DNA from: Entophlyctis helioformis
Lineage: Eukaryota > Chytridiomycota > Chytridiomycetes > Chytridiales > Chytriomycetaceae
Reading direction: 5' to 3'
DNA: 64,000 nt
NCBI GenBank assembly: GCA_025526915.1
Contig: JAHLKH010000088.1
Coordinates: 1 to 64,000 of the forward strand
Below are positions 1 to 8,376 of the stretch, one piece after another (the first letter of the stretch is position 1; the number at the start of each line of letters is the position of its first letter). The position numbers and the translations under genes are program-made. The notes under the pieces are model-generated. The model was given only the letters and a program-made list of their open reading frames with translations, searched no databases and was not told the DNA's origin.

Positions 1-2
1 AC

Positions 3-2411
3 GGCGTCGTTGAGCGCAAGAACCGCACTGTCTTTGACGCGGTGCGCACGATCCTGATCGACTCTGGCCTGCCTCCATCGCTCTGGGCCGAGATCGCCCG
101 CACGGTCGTGACTGTGCAGAACCTACTGCCTCACTCATCTCTCAACGGCCGCGTCCCGTTCAACCTCTACCACGGCCGCTCGCCCAACTACGATCGTCTT
201 CGCGCCATCGGCTGTCTTGCCCACGCCACGATCATTGACGGCTCCAACAACAAGCTCCAGCCTCGCGCCATGGAATGTGTCATGCTCGGCTACGCTGACA
301 ATGCCAAGGGCTATCGTCTCTACTCGCTCAAGGACCACGCAGTCGTCATTTCTCGCGATGTCCGGTTCCACGAGCACGTCTTCCCGCTCAGACCCAACAG
401 CGCAGTCGTCGTTCCTACCGATCCGCGTCAGTCTTCATCGCCCATCGCAGCTCCCTCTGCCTCAAGCCCCGCTGCATCGGCCGAGGAGGGGGTAGTATCT
501 GACACGGTCGATTCCTCGGTCGACTCCGACTCCTCTGACGATCCCACGATCCGAGACAACTCGCCTGAGCACGATCTCTCTGCATCCGAGGACGGCTCGT
601 CTGACGGCAATGACTCCGACTCTGGCCATCCCATCTCGTCGTTCATGCAACTCGCCACATCCGCGGCTCAAGCGGTTGGCCTCTCAAGTGCACAGCGCTC
701 TGCCCGTTCTACTCGCAACCCGAAGGCCGTCTACAACGAGAAGGAGATGGCCGATCAGGCATGGAGACGCGACAAGTCAGTGAACATCGCAGTCACAAGC
801 GATTTCGCGTTCACCGTCACCATGGACGACTGCGACGATCCTCTGCCCGACTATCCAATGGTTGGCAACGAGCCCGAGACGTACGCTGAGGCCATGGCCC
901 GCCCTGATGCCGCCAAGTGGGAAGCCGCAATGCGCGCGGAATTCGACTCTCTTAGCGCGCACCACACCTACAACATCGTCCCTCGTCCTCACGGCGCCAA
1001 AGTCATTGGCCTTCGCTGGGTATTCCGCTACAAGAAGCAGGCAGACGGCTCGATCCTTTACAAGGCCCGTCTTGTCGCTCAGGGGTACTCCCAGACGCTC
1101 GGCATCGATTACAACGAGACATTTGCTCCAGTCTTACGCTTTGTCTCACTGCGCGTCCTCCTCACTCATGCGGCCATTCACGATCTCGAAGTGCACCAGA
1201 TGGACGTCGTCACCGCGTTTCTGAACGGCCTTCTCGAGGAAACTGTCTACACTCGTCAGGCACCCGGCTTTGCAACCGGTGATCCCTCGGCTGTCTACCA
1301 TCTCAACAAAGCGCTGTACGGCCTCAAGCAGAGTCCTCGCGCGTTCTTCAAGGTGCTCAGCAGCCACTTGCTCTCGATCGGCTTCGCCGCCTGCAAGTCC
1401 GACCCATGCGTCTTCGTCAGGAACGCCAAGTCGCTCATCTTTGTGACCGTCTACGTCGACGACCTGCTGATCATCTCCAAGTCGAAGGATGAGATTGCCA
1501 ACGTCAAGCGCGACCTCGCCAGCAAGTTTCAGATGAAGGACCTCGGCGAGATCGATCTCCTGCTCGGCATTCGCATCACAAGAGACCGCGCGGCTTGCAC
1601 GATCTTCCTCAGTCAAGAGCACTACCTGCGGAACGTTCTCGAGCGCTTTGACATGTCGAACTGCAAGGGCATGACCAACCCAATCAATCCCTCGGCCCAA
1701 GCTCTTGTTGTAAGCACTGACGCGTCAAGTCCAAGCGTCCCTTATCGCGAGGCCGTCGGTTCACTCATGTACGCCATGGTCGCCACTCGCCCGGATCTCG
1801 CTGCTGCCGTTGGTCTCGTCGCTCGTCACATGTCCAACTTTGACATGAGCCACTGGAACGCCGTCTCGCACATCCTCAAGTACGTCAAGACGACGGTCGA
1901 CTTCAAGCTGACACTCGGCGGTTCCTCGCACTCAAGCTCGACCATTCAAGCTTACTGCGACGCCGACTGGGCTGGCGACATTGACACTCGACGCTCTACG
2001 TCCGGCTACGCCATCTTCTACAACAACTCGTGCGTCTCATGGCGATCATCCAAGCAAAAGGTCGTCGCCACCTCCACCGCTGAGGCCGAGTTCATGGCCG
2101 CCTGTCTCGCCACTCAAGAACTCGCCTACGTCAGTCAGCTGCTCGCCGAGATCAAGAGTCCTGCTGCTCAGCCCATCACGCTTCACTGCGACTCGCAAGC
2201 CGCCATTCAGCAGATCAACAATCCCGGCAGTAACCACGGCGCCTCCAAGCACGTCGACATCAAGTACCACTACGTCAAGGACATGGTCGCCAAGGGTCTG
2301 ATCAAGATGGCCTACGTCCGCACCGACAATCAGGTCGCCGACATCTTCACCAAGTGCGTCAAGACGCCCGCGTTCATCAGTCTTCGCGAGCATCTGCGCC
2401 TCAAGGACTGA
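3..2411 (+). CDS. Ty1/copia retrotransposon polyprotein, 3' part (integrase end, RT, RNase H)
   Basis: The reading frame is already open at the left edge, so the gag, protease and early integrase parts lie outside the window. The first residues read GVVERKNRT, the conserved end of the copia integrase core. A Ser/Asp-rich linker follows (about residues 130-230). The reverse transcriptase comes next, with the copia signatures LDVHQMDVVTAFLNG-like (here VHQMDVVTAFLNG), YGLKQSPRAF and the catalytic YVDD. The RNase H domain has CDADWAGD, a TAEAEF motif and HVDIKYHYVKD, and ends in ADIFTK. The frame is uninterrupted from edge to stop, so this half of the element looks intact. A polypurine tract and LTR start lie about 12-20 bp past the stop, as expected for copia. 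Whether the missing 5' half is intact cannot be seen. Confidence 0.93.
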   Translation, partial: GVVERKNRTVFDAVRTILIDSGLPPSLWAEIARTVVTVQNLLPHSSLNGRVPFNLYHGRSPNYDRLRAIGCLAHATIIDGSNNKLQPRAMECVMLGYADNAKGYRLYSLKDHAVVISRDVRFHEHVFPLRPNSAVVVPTDPRQSSSPIAAPSASSPAASAEEGVVSDTVDSSVDSDSSDDPTIRDNSPEHDLSASEDGSSDGNDSDSGHPISSFMQLATSAAQAVGLSSAQRSARSTRNPKAVYNEKEMADQAWRRDKSVNIAVTSDFAFTVTMDDCDDPLPDYPMVGNEPETYAEAMARPDAAKWEAAMRAEFDSLSAHHTYNIVPRPHGAKVIGLRWVFRYKKQADGSILYKARLVAQGYSQTLGIDYNETFAPVLRFVSLRVLLTHAAIHDLEVHQMDVVTAFLNGLLEETVYTRQAPGFATGDPSAVYHLNKALYGLKQSPRAFFKVLSSHLLSIGFAACKSDPCVFVRNAKSLIFVTVYVDDLLIISKSKDEIANVKRDLASKFQMKDLGEIDLLLGIRITRDRAACTIFLSQEHYLRNVLERFDMSNCKGMTNPINPSAQALVVSTDASSPSVPYREAVGSLMYAMVATRPDLAAAVGLVARHMSNFDMSHWNAVSHILKYVKTTVDFKLTLGGSSHSSSTIQAYCDADWAGDIDTRRSTSGYAIFYNNSCVSWRSSKQKVVATSTAEAEFMAACLATQELAYVSQLLAEIKSPAAQPITLHCDSQAAIQQINNPGSNHGASKHVDIKYHYVKDMVAKGLIKMAYVRTDNQVADIFTKCVKTPAFISLREHLRLKD

Positions 2412-2422
2412 CGACCACGTTC

Positions 2423-2870
2423 GAGGGGGGGTGTTGGACGACGCGTCATTTCTGGTTCATATGACGGGCGGACAAGCCAGTTTAGCCGCACGCGCATTAC
2501 TCATGCAGAGGCGTACTTTCACGTGCACCAGTCAAGAAACCACCATCACACACTCTCCACTCTCCATCGCACACTCTCAATCCACTGGTCCTCGATCCTC
2601 CACACACACACCAATCACTCTCCCACATGCAGCACGTTCACCTGCATGCTCTCTTCCCTCTCTCTGATTCGCCCATCCTACCACTCTGTGTCTCCATGTG
2701 ACTCTCTCACTTTTCTTTGCTGCTCGGCTATAAAAGCTGGCAGTTCTAGCTCTACTCTCAATAACATCCCAACCGTCACATTTCAATCTTCAACTCATTG
2801 AATCTCGCTTCTCTCGTCGTCTCTCAAGCAGATCACCCACTTCCCGAGCTCCTGGTTCCTGGATCAGCAA
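2423..2870 (+). repeat. Copia polypurine tract and 3' LTR (right end approximate)
   Basis: A purine run (GAG followed by seven G) sits 12 bp after the polyprotein stop. It is followed at 2432 by TGTTGGA, the usual start of a copia LTR. The next 430 bp have no coding signal, contain CA-rich and pyrimidine-rich stretches, and hold a good TATA box. The right end is set near 2870 because gypsy integrase sequence begins there in the opposite orientation. The second LTR copy is outside the window, so the boundary was not confirmed by comparison. Confidence 0.6.
2729..2735 (+). promoter_or_regulatory. TATA box of the copia LTR
   Basis: The sequence TATAAAA lies about 300 bp into the LTR. This is where the U3 promoter of an LTR retrotransposon would drive transcription starting in R. 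A transcript starting here would run rightward, antisense to the neighbouring gypsy remnant. Confidence 0.55.
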
Positions 2871-4435
2871 CCCGTACGTACCTACCTTTGACACGGGCCG
2901 CGGCAGACGGTGCCAGGGCCGGCTCAGACGGGAAGGACCGCGGGTGGCGGCCAAACGCCAGGAAGAAAGGTGCAAAGCCAGACGAAGCCGACGGCGCGCA
3001 GTTGAGGCCAAAGCAGGTGGGACCGAGCAGCAGCGGCCAGTCAGAGCCGTGGTAATCGGCCGCCTTGGCGAGCGCATCCTTGATGGTGCGGATGCTGCGT
3101 TCGGCCAAGCCGTCAGTCTGCTGGTGGCGAGCCGTGCTGAGGTTCTGCTTGATCCGGGCAGCGGTGCAGAGGCTCGACCAGAAGGCCGACAGCCAGCGGG
3201 CGTCGCGGTCCGAGACGATGTCGACTGGGAAGCCCTTGCCCGAGCAGACCCAGCGAGTCAGGAAGAGCTCGGCCAGCTCCTGGGCCGACGACAGCGGCGG
3301 CACGGGAACGCGTCGCAGAGGCCGGACAGGCGATCGACCACAACCAGAGCAGCATCAAACGCATCGTCTTGTCCGCCCGCGGGCAGGAACATGACGTCCA
3401 TGGCGACGCTCGAGAAGCAGTCGTCCGGGATCGCGAGTGGATGCAGCAGGCCGTCAGGCCGGTGATTGGGCGTGCGGTGGCGCTGGCACACGTCGCATGA
3501 GGCGACATAGGCAGCAATGTCCTCAGACATTCTGGGCCAGAAGTACCGGTTCGACAAGCGGCTGGTGGTCCGCTGACGTCCCTGGTGCGCACCAAAGGGA
3601 GAGTCGTGGTAGTGGGCAGCAGATCCGCGCGCAGAGACTGCGGCACATACAAGCGGTTGCCTTTGTACCACCACGCGCCATCCAAGCACTCCATGTGCAC
3701 TACGACCTTGCGGTCGGCCGGCGTGGCTGATGACGGGTCGGCCTTCCAGCCAGGCAGTCTGGAGGCGAATGGGTCGGCCGGCAACGCCGCACGCACGTCT
3801 TTCGCCCAGTCAGAGTCAGTGCGCAGATTGGCAGCACGGATCGGGACAGGCGAGCGACAGTTTGTGCAGAGAGGGGCCTTTGAGGGATCGCGGGACAGCA
3901 GATCGGCCAGCGAGTTGAGCTCGCCAGGCACGTACTCGATGGATGTATCAAACTCCTGCAGAGACAGGACCCATCGAGCCTGCCGATCCGACAGGTGGGG
4001 CTGCGTGGCCAACCAGACCAGCGCCTTGTGGTCAGTGTGCGTGACAGAGCGCACACTGGACAGCAGATGACGGAAACGCGAGAAGAACTCCACGATGGCG
4101 AGCAACTCGCGTTCGTGGGTTGGATAGTTCATCTCGGCTGGGCTAAGCTTACGTGACCAGCAGGCCACCAGCTTCTCGCCATCTGGGTGGATCTGCGACA
4201 GGTAGCCGGCAATGACGTAGTTGCTGGCATCAGTGTAGACATGCGTTTCCAGAGCCGGGTCAAAGAACCGCAGCTCAGTTGCCTTCAACACTGCCTGTCG
4301 CAGGTCTCCACAGCCTGCTTTTGAGCAGGGCCCCATTCCCACTTGGCATTCTTGGCTAGTAGCTTGTATAGTGGCAGACACATGGTGGCGTACGCCTTTG
4401 CAGGGTTCGGCCCGCCAATGAATGACTTTAACCAC
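2870..4435 (-). pseudogene. Ty3/gypsy RNase H and integrase, frameshifted remnant
   Basis: This is the continuation of the gypsy pol gene in three successive frames. RNase H motifs THVYTDASNYVIAGYL and YPTHERELLAIVEF lie at about 3990-4260. The integrase zinc-binding part (H...H...CDVCQRH) and first catalytic Asp region (MDVMFLPAGG) lie in a second frame at about 3340-3640. The second Asp (IVSDRDARW) and the Glu (QQTDGLAERS) lie in a third frame at about 3080-3230. Each frame change leaves recognisable domain sequence on both sides, so these are small indels in a once-functional gene and not introns. The element cannot encode an intact integrase. Confidence 0.8.
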
Positions 4436-7400
4436 ACAAGCTTACCTAGCCAAGTTGCCAGAGTGGACGTGTTTGAGATGTGGGGGGCAGCTGCCATGTC
4501 CTGCAAGTGCTTTGGCGCAATGGAATAACCAGTGGGCGAGAGCACGTGACCACAGAACTCAATGTCCTGCTGCAGGATCATGCACTTGGACGGCTTAATG
4601 TACAATTGAGCCTCCAGTAGCAGCTTGAGAACAGTGCGTAGGTGTTTGATATGCTCCTTGTACGTCGCGCTGTAGATGTAGATGTCGTCCATGTACACCG
4701 AGACGCACGTGCCCAGCAGCTCATTGAGCGTCGACTGGATGGCCTGTGTAAACACCGCCGGAGCATTGGTCAGCCCGAAAGGCATGACCGTGAACTCAAA
4801 GTGACCAAACTGGGTGGAGAACGCAGTTTTCCACTGGTCCTCCGCCTTAACACGAATGTTAAGGAAGCCCTCGCGGATGTCAAGCATCGAGCGGAAGGGT
4901 TTGTTTGCCAAGTTATCACGGAGGGTCTCAATCTCCGGGATCGCACTGTGGAACTTCACCGAGATGTTGTTCAAGCCGCGGTAGTCGATGACCAACCGCA
5001 GCGAACCATCCTTTTTGCGGACAAAGAGCGTGCCGGCGCCCAAAGGCGATGACGAGCGGCGGATGTAACCTTTGGTGTACCACTCGTCCAGCTGCTTCTT
5101 GAGCGCTACGGATGCATCCTGGTTCAGTCTCTTGAGGCCACGACGCGGCGGCAGCTGCGCATCCTTAATGAAAGGGATCGCAATCTCGAACTCCGAGTCG
5201 TGCGCACGGCCTTGCGGCGGGCAGCAGACCTCGTAGTACTCGATGAATGCCTTCTGCGTCTCCTCGTCCGGGCAGACTGGAAGGTAGGGGTACTTCTCCT
5301 TCAGCTCGTCCGGGGTGAGGCCGTTTGCAGCCGCGACGCGAAGGCGCGCATCGGCAGCTGCCTCACGGTCCTCGGGCAGGTCATCCACATAGACCAGCTC
5401 CGCGTACTCGTCAGGATGGGCGAGGATGTCCGACATGGTAACCACGATGTCAGAGTGCGGCCGGTTGTGGGAGGCAGCGGACGGCGGAGCGTCTTTGTGC
5501 TGCCAGATGTGGTGCACATCGGGGCGCGACTCGGTTGAGAAGCGGAAAACGCCGCGCCGGAAGTTGAACGACGCCTTCGCGGTTGTGCGCAGCCATGGCA
5601 TGCCCAGGATGACATCATCCACACCATCGTAGACAAGGAACCGCACCTGGCTGACAGCATTAGATCTGTCCGCGAGCGTGAGGTAGACCTCCGAATCTAG
5701 TCTCTGCAAGTTGCCGTTGGCAAACTCGAGAGTCACCGCCTGCCGGGTGAACGGCCGGGCAGCGGCGAGCAGGCCGTTGGCATCCAACCAACGGCGAGCT
5801 ACCAGATTCGCGCTGCTGCCAGTGTCCACCAGGACACTGGCACTGCGATTGTCCAGGAACACCGGGAAGGTGCACCGGTGCTTGGTGATCGGAGTCACCG
5901 GGGCAAGGTGCCCCTCCTTCAGCCGCGACGGCGGCATAACAGGGCAAGCAGGATGAACGGGGAGCCCAGAGGGCATCTTTTTATTCGCAACGCCACCCAG
6001 AGGGTCACTCTTCTTCGTCTGCGTCGCTGTACTGCGTCCCGTCGTCTGAGAACGACGAGACGGTTTCGAGCGACCGCGAGCCGGAGCCATTGCTGGTGCG
6101 CCGTCGTCACGGGCAGGGACCGATGGAGATTCGGTGTCAGCATTGGGCTTACGCACGGCTGCAGGCTTAGCCGCCGAAGCGTGCTTAGCCGCAGGAGCAG
6201 GAGGAGCCAAAGGGGGCGAGCGAACATACCCGGGTGCCTTGGCCTTTGCCGCGATGCGCCCGACCTTAGAGTGGGGCGGGCGCTGGCTAGGCGATCGGCC
6301 AGCATGGTCGGCTGTCGCAGCAGGCGAGGCAGCCTTACGCGTCTCAGACGCGCTGCTACTGCCGGAAGGCGCAGGAGTGGCCTTGGGCGATGAGGAGCTC
6401 CAAGAACGCGGCGACGCGGCGGCTGTCTTGCCAGAGCTGGGCGTCGACTTGGCGTCTTGGGCCTTGTGAGCGTTGGCGAGGGCAGTGGCAATTGCAATGT
6501 TACGCTCGTGTTCCTCCGCGCCTGAGTGTCGCTTGATGAACGCCTCGCGGAGGGCCGAGTAGGTCGTGAGCGAATCCCACGCCTCGGGCTTGTCCTTGAT
6601 GCGCGTGCGGAGGAATGTGAGCATCTCCGCCTCCGTAAGCTGGGCGTCACCAAACAGCCGCTCGGCTGCATGTAGCCAATCCTGCGGGACACGGCCATGG
6701 CACTCAGTGGGCGCAAAGTCACGCTCCAGCTTCTGGCGAGCCTGGCCTCGGACTCGTTCCGGGGCACTGTGGCGCGACACGAGGTCCGCAAGGAAGTGGG
6801 CGAGCGTCGGGGGCGGATCGTCTGTCTTGAGCGACTTGAACCAGGCGGTGGCAAATACGCGGGCCTCGCCTGTGAGGAGCGTCAGGAGGGTTGCGCCAAT
6901 GTCGCTCAGGGGGATCGCGTCCACGCCGGTCGCCTTGCAGGCGCTCTTGTAGGCCATCTCAATGGCAAGGACAAATGGCTCAAGGCTCTCGCGAGTGGCG
7001 TTCCAGTTGACCGTCAGCTGCGAGCCCTTGACCATGACAAGGCCGTTGAACGGCGCCTGTCTGCCAAGCGACTCCGAGAACACCTTGGCCAAGTTTGGTG
7101 CACGGGCATCCACGACTGCTGGCAGGCGAGCATCCACCGAGGATCCAGACGCGGGGGCCGGACGCGAGTCCACCGAGGACCCAAGCGCCTGGACCGGATG
7201 CTCCGCAAGCAGGGTCGCCGTGGCTGAGGCCTGCGCCAACGCGGCATTTGCCGTTTTGGTGGCCTTGGCAACGGCATCCGAGAAGACCTGCTCCAGTGCA
7301 ATCACGGATTCCGACGTGTTGGCGACGCTCTTCTGCAGGCCCCGTATGGCCTCTGAGTTGGCCTCGACGGAGTCAAAGAGTGCCACCAGGCGTTGATGGT

Positions 7401-7941
7401 GGAGCTGGGTGGCGCTGGAGTAGGCCTCAGCCTGCCTGGCGGCAGTGTCGCGGTCGGCCTGCAGCTGCAGCCGCAGATCATCGATGGCCGCGTGGGCAGC
7501 GGCCGCAGATGATGTGGTTGCCTTGAGTGCTCGGCTGGTGTCTGACGCCCCCGTGTGGAGGCGCACGAGTTCGTAGAACATGTGCTCTCCAGTGATGGTG
7601 AAGGGCCGCCTGGGGGCACTCCCAGCGCCGGGCTGGACGGCCGGCGTGCTGGAGAGGAACGCCTCTTGGCGCCGACCAGCGTCTGCATCGTGGCGGCCCA
7701 ACAGATCGGCCGAGGAGTGGCGGCGCGCTGGTGAGGCGCCAAAAGACGCGCCCAGAGCAGAGTCGGCCATCAAGACGGACGACGTACCCGCAGGGTCGGG
7801 GCGGTGCTGGAACCTTGGGGGGGTGGCGTCGATGAACGAGCGGGCCGTATCGAACGAGGCCTCGCCAAGGAGGTCCTGGTCGGTGCCCAAGGGGGCGGCA
7901 GCCGAGCGAGCCGCGGGCTGGGGCGAGCGCTCGACGGCCAT
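4285..7941 (-). CDS. Ty3/gypsy Gag-Pol: gag, protease, reverse transcriptase (truncated by frameshift)
   Basis: The start is placed at the ATG at 7941 (protein begins MAVERSPQP). The frame is open 32 codons further upstream but has only a GTG there. The N-terminal 550 residues are a gag-like region with helical Ala-rich stretches. They are followed by a basic Ser/Pro-rich linker, with no CCHC zinc knuckle seen. The protease active site reads VDTGSSANLV. The reverse transcriptase shows LRLVIDYRGLN, MPFGLTNAPAVF and the catalytic YMDDIYIYS. The frame ends at 4285 shortly after the RT connection region (KWEWGPAQKQA). The RNase H that should follow continues in another frame, so the polyprotein is prematurely ended. 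Confidence 0.85.
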   Translation of the reverse strand: MAVERSPQPAARSAAAPLGTDQDLLGEASFDTARSFIDATPPRFQHRPDPAGTSSVLMADSALGASFGASPARRHSSADLLGRHDADAGRRQEAFLSSTPAVQPGAGSAPRRPFTITGEHMFYELVRLHTGASDTSRALKATTSSAAAAHAAIDDLRLQLQADRDTAARQAEAYSSATQLHHQRLVALFDSVEANSEAIRGLQKSVANTSESVIALEQVFSDAVAKATKTANAALAQASATATLLAEHPVQALGSSVDSRPAPASGSSVDARLPAVVDARAPNLAKVFSESLGRQAPFNGLVMVKGSQLTVNWNATRESLEPFVLAIEMAYKSACKATGVDAIPLSDIGATLLTLLTGEARVFATAWFKSLKTDDPPPTLAHFLADLVSRHSAPERVRGQARQKLERDFAPTECHGRVPQDWLHAAERLFGDAQLTEAEMLTFLRTRIKDKPEAWDSLTTYSALREAFIKRHSGAEEHERNIAIATALANAHKAQDAKSTPSSGKTAAASPRSWSSSSPKATPAPSGSSSASETRKAASPAATADHAGRSPSQRPPHSKVGRIAAKAKAPGYVRSPPLAPPAPAAKHASAAKPAAVRKPNADTESPSVPARDDGAPAMAPARGRSKPSRRSQTTGRSTATQTKKSDPLGGVANKKMPSGLPVHPACPVMPPSRLKEGHLAPVTPITKHRCTFPVFLDNRSASVLVDTGSSANLVARRWLDANGLLAAARPFTRQAVTLEFANGNLQRLDSEVYLTLADRSNAVSQVRFLVYDGVDDVILGMPWLRTTAKASFNFRRGVFRFSTESRPDVHHIWQHKDAPPSAASHNRPHSDIVVTMSDILAHPDEYAELVYVDDLPEDREAAADARLRVAAANGLTPDELKEKYPYLPVCPDEETQKAFIEYYEVCCPPQGRAHDSEFEIAIPFIKDAQLPPRRGLKRLNQDASVALKKQLDEWYTKGYIRRSSSPLGAGTLFVRKKDGSLRLVIDYRGLNNISVKFHSAIPEIETLRDNLANKPFRSMLDIREGFLNIRVKAEDQWKTAFSTQFGHFEFTVMPFGLTNAPAVFTQAIQSTLNELLGTCVSVYMDDIYIYSATYKEHIKHLRTVLKLLLEAQLYIKPSKCMILQQDIEFCGHVLSPTGYSIAPKHLQDMAAAPHISNTSTLATWLGKLVWLKSFIGGPNPAKAYATMCLPLYKLLAKNAKWEWGPAQKQAVETCDRQC

Positions 7942-8061
7942 CTGAAAAAAAAAACGGAAAAATCGACGGAAAAATCGATCGACGGCGGCGGGAAACGGCG
8001 GCCGACGGCGTCGAGAGGGCGGTTCTTGCTGTAGCACTGGGCCTCCAGGCAGACTTGCCGG

Positions 8062-8188
8062 CTGGTCTCTCGGGTCAGTATGTGTGCACGCGAGGAAGGG
8101 CGGGCAGACGACTCTTCATTGGGAGGCAGCACAGACCTGGTCTCTCGGGTCAGTATGTGTGCACGCGAGGAAGGGCGGGCAGACGACT
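8062..8188. repeat. Two direct copies of a 52-bp unit, 75-bp period
   Basis: The stretch starting CTGGTCTCTCGGGTCAG occurs at 8062-8113 and again, apparently without mismatch, at 8137-8188. The copies are separated by 23 bp. They lie between the gypsy gag start and the Fanzor gene. They may be part of the gypsy 5' LTR or leader. Two copies with such a spacing do not make a CRISPR array. Confidence 0.8.
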
Positions 8189-8240
8189 GCAAGAACGGGG
8201 GAAACCAGAGCGGCCAGTGCGGCCCGACAATGTCTGTCTG

Positions 8241-8268
8241 GTCACGTGGGTCACGTGGATCACGTGAC
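8241..8268. promoter_or_regulatory. Three CACGTG boxes forming an inverted repeat upstream of the Fanzor gene
   Basis: CACGTG occurs at 8243, 8252 and 8261, spaced exactly 9 bp apart. The outer arms are GTCACGTG (8241-8248) and CACGTGAC (8261-8268), an 8-bp perfect inverted repeat with a 12-bp loop. CACGTG is the E-box bound by bHLH factors such as Cbf1 and Pho4 in fungi. The cluster is 108 bp before the proposed ATG, so a promoter role is plausible. The same two arms recur at the 3' end of the gene. Confidence 0.45.
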
Positions 8269-8376
8269 CGCGACCGAGCATCCGTTACACCCATGCTCTC
8301 AGCCGCTTCTTCACATTGACCAACATCGACAAGAAACGTATCTTTGAGGCGCTCGAGGAGCTGGCTCAATTGATGG

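Larger units (their letters stand above)
2870..8050 (-). mobile_element. Decayed Ty3/gypsy LTR retrotransposon
   Basis: The minus strand carries, in order, gag, an aspartic protease, reverse transcriptase, RNase H and an integrase with zinc-binding and DDE motifs. This is the Ty3/gypsy order. The 3' half is broken by at least three frame changes (near 4305, 3620 and 3320). The integrase C-terminus stops against the copia LTR near 2870, with no chromodomain and no gypsy 3' LTR seen. The simplest reading is that copia inserted into, or deleted, the end of an older gypsy copy. The 5' LTR expected right of about 8050 could not be delimited because no partner copy is present. Confidence 0.8.

Noticed and set aside
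3113..4435. Introns in the gypsy pol gene
   Set aside because: Domain sequence is continuous across the frame changes with no GT-AG segment to remove, so small indels are the better explanation.
8062..8188. Repeat-spacer-repeat pattern like a CRISPR array
   Set aside because: Only two 52-bp copies, one 23-bp spacer, and a eukaryotic context with introns and LTR elements.
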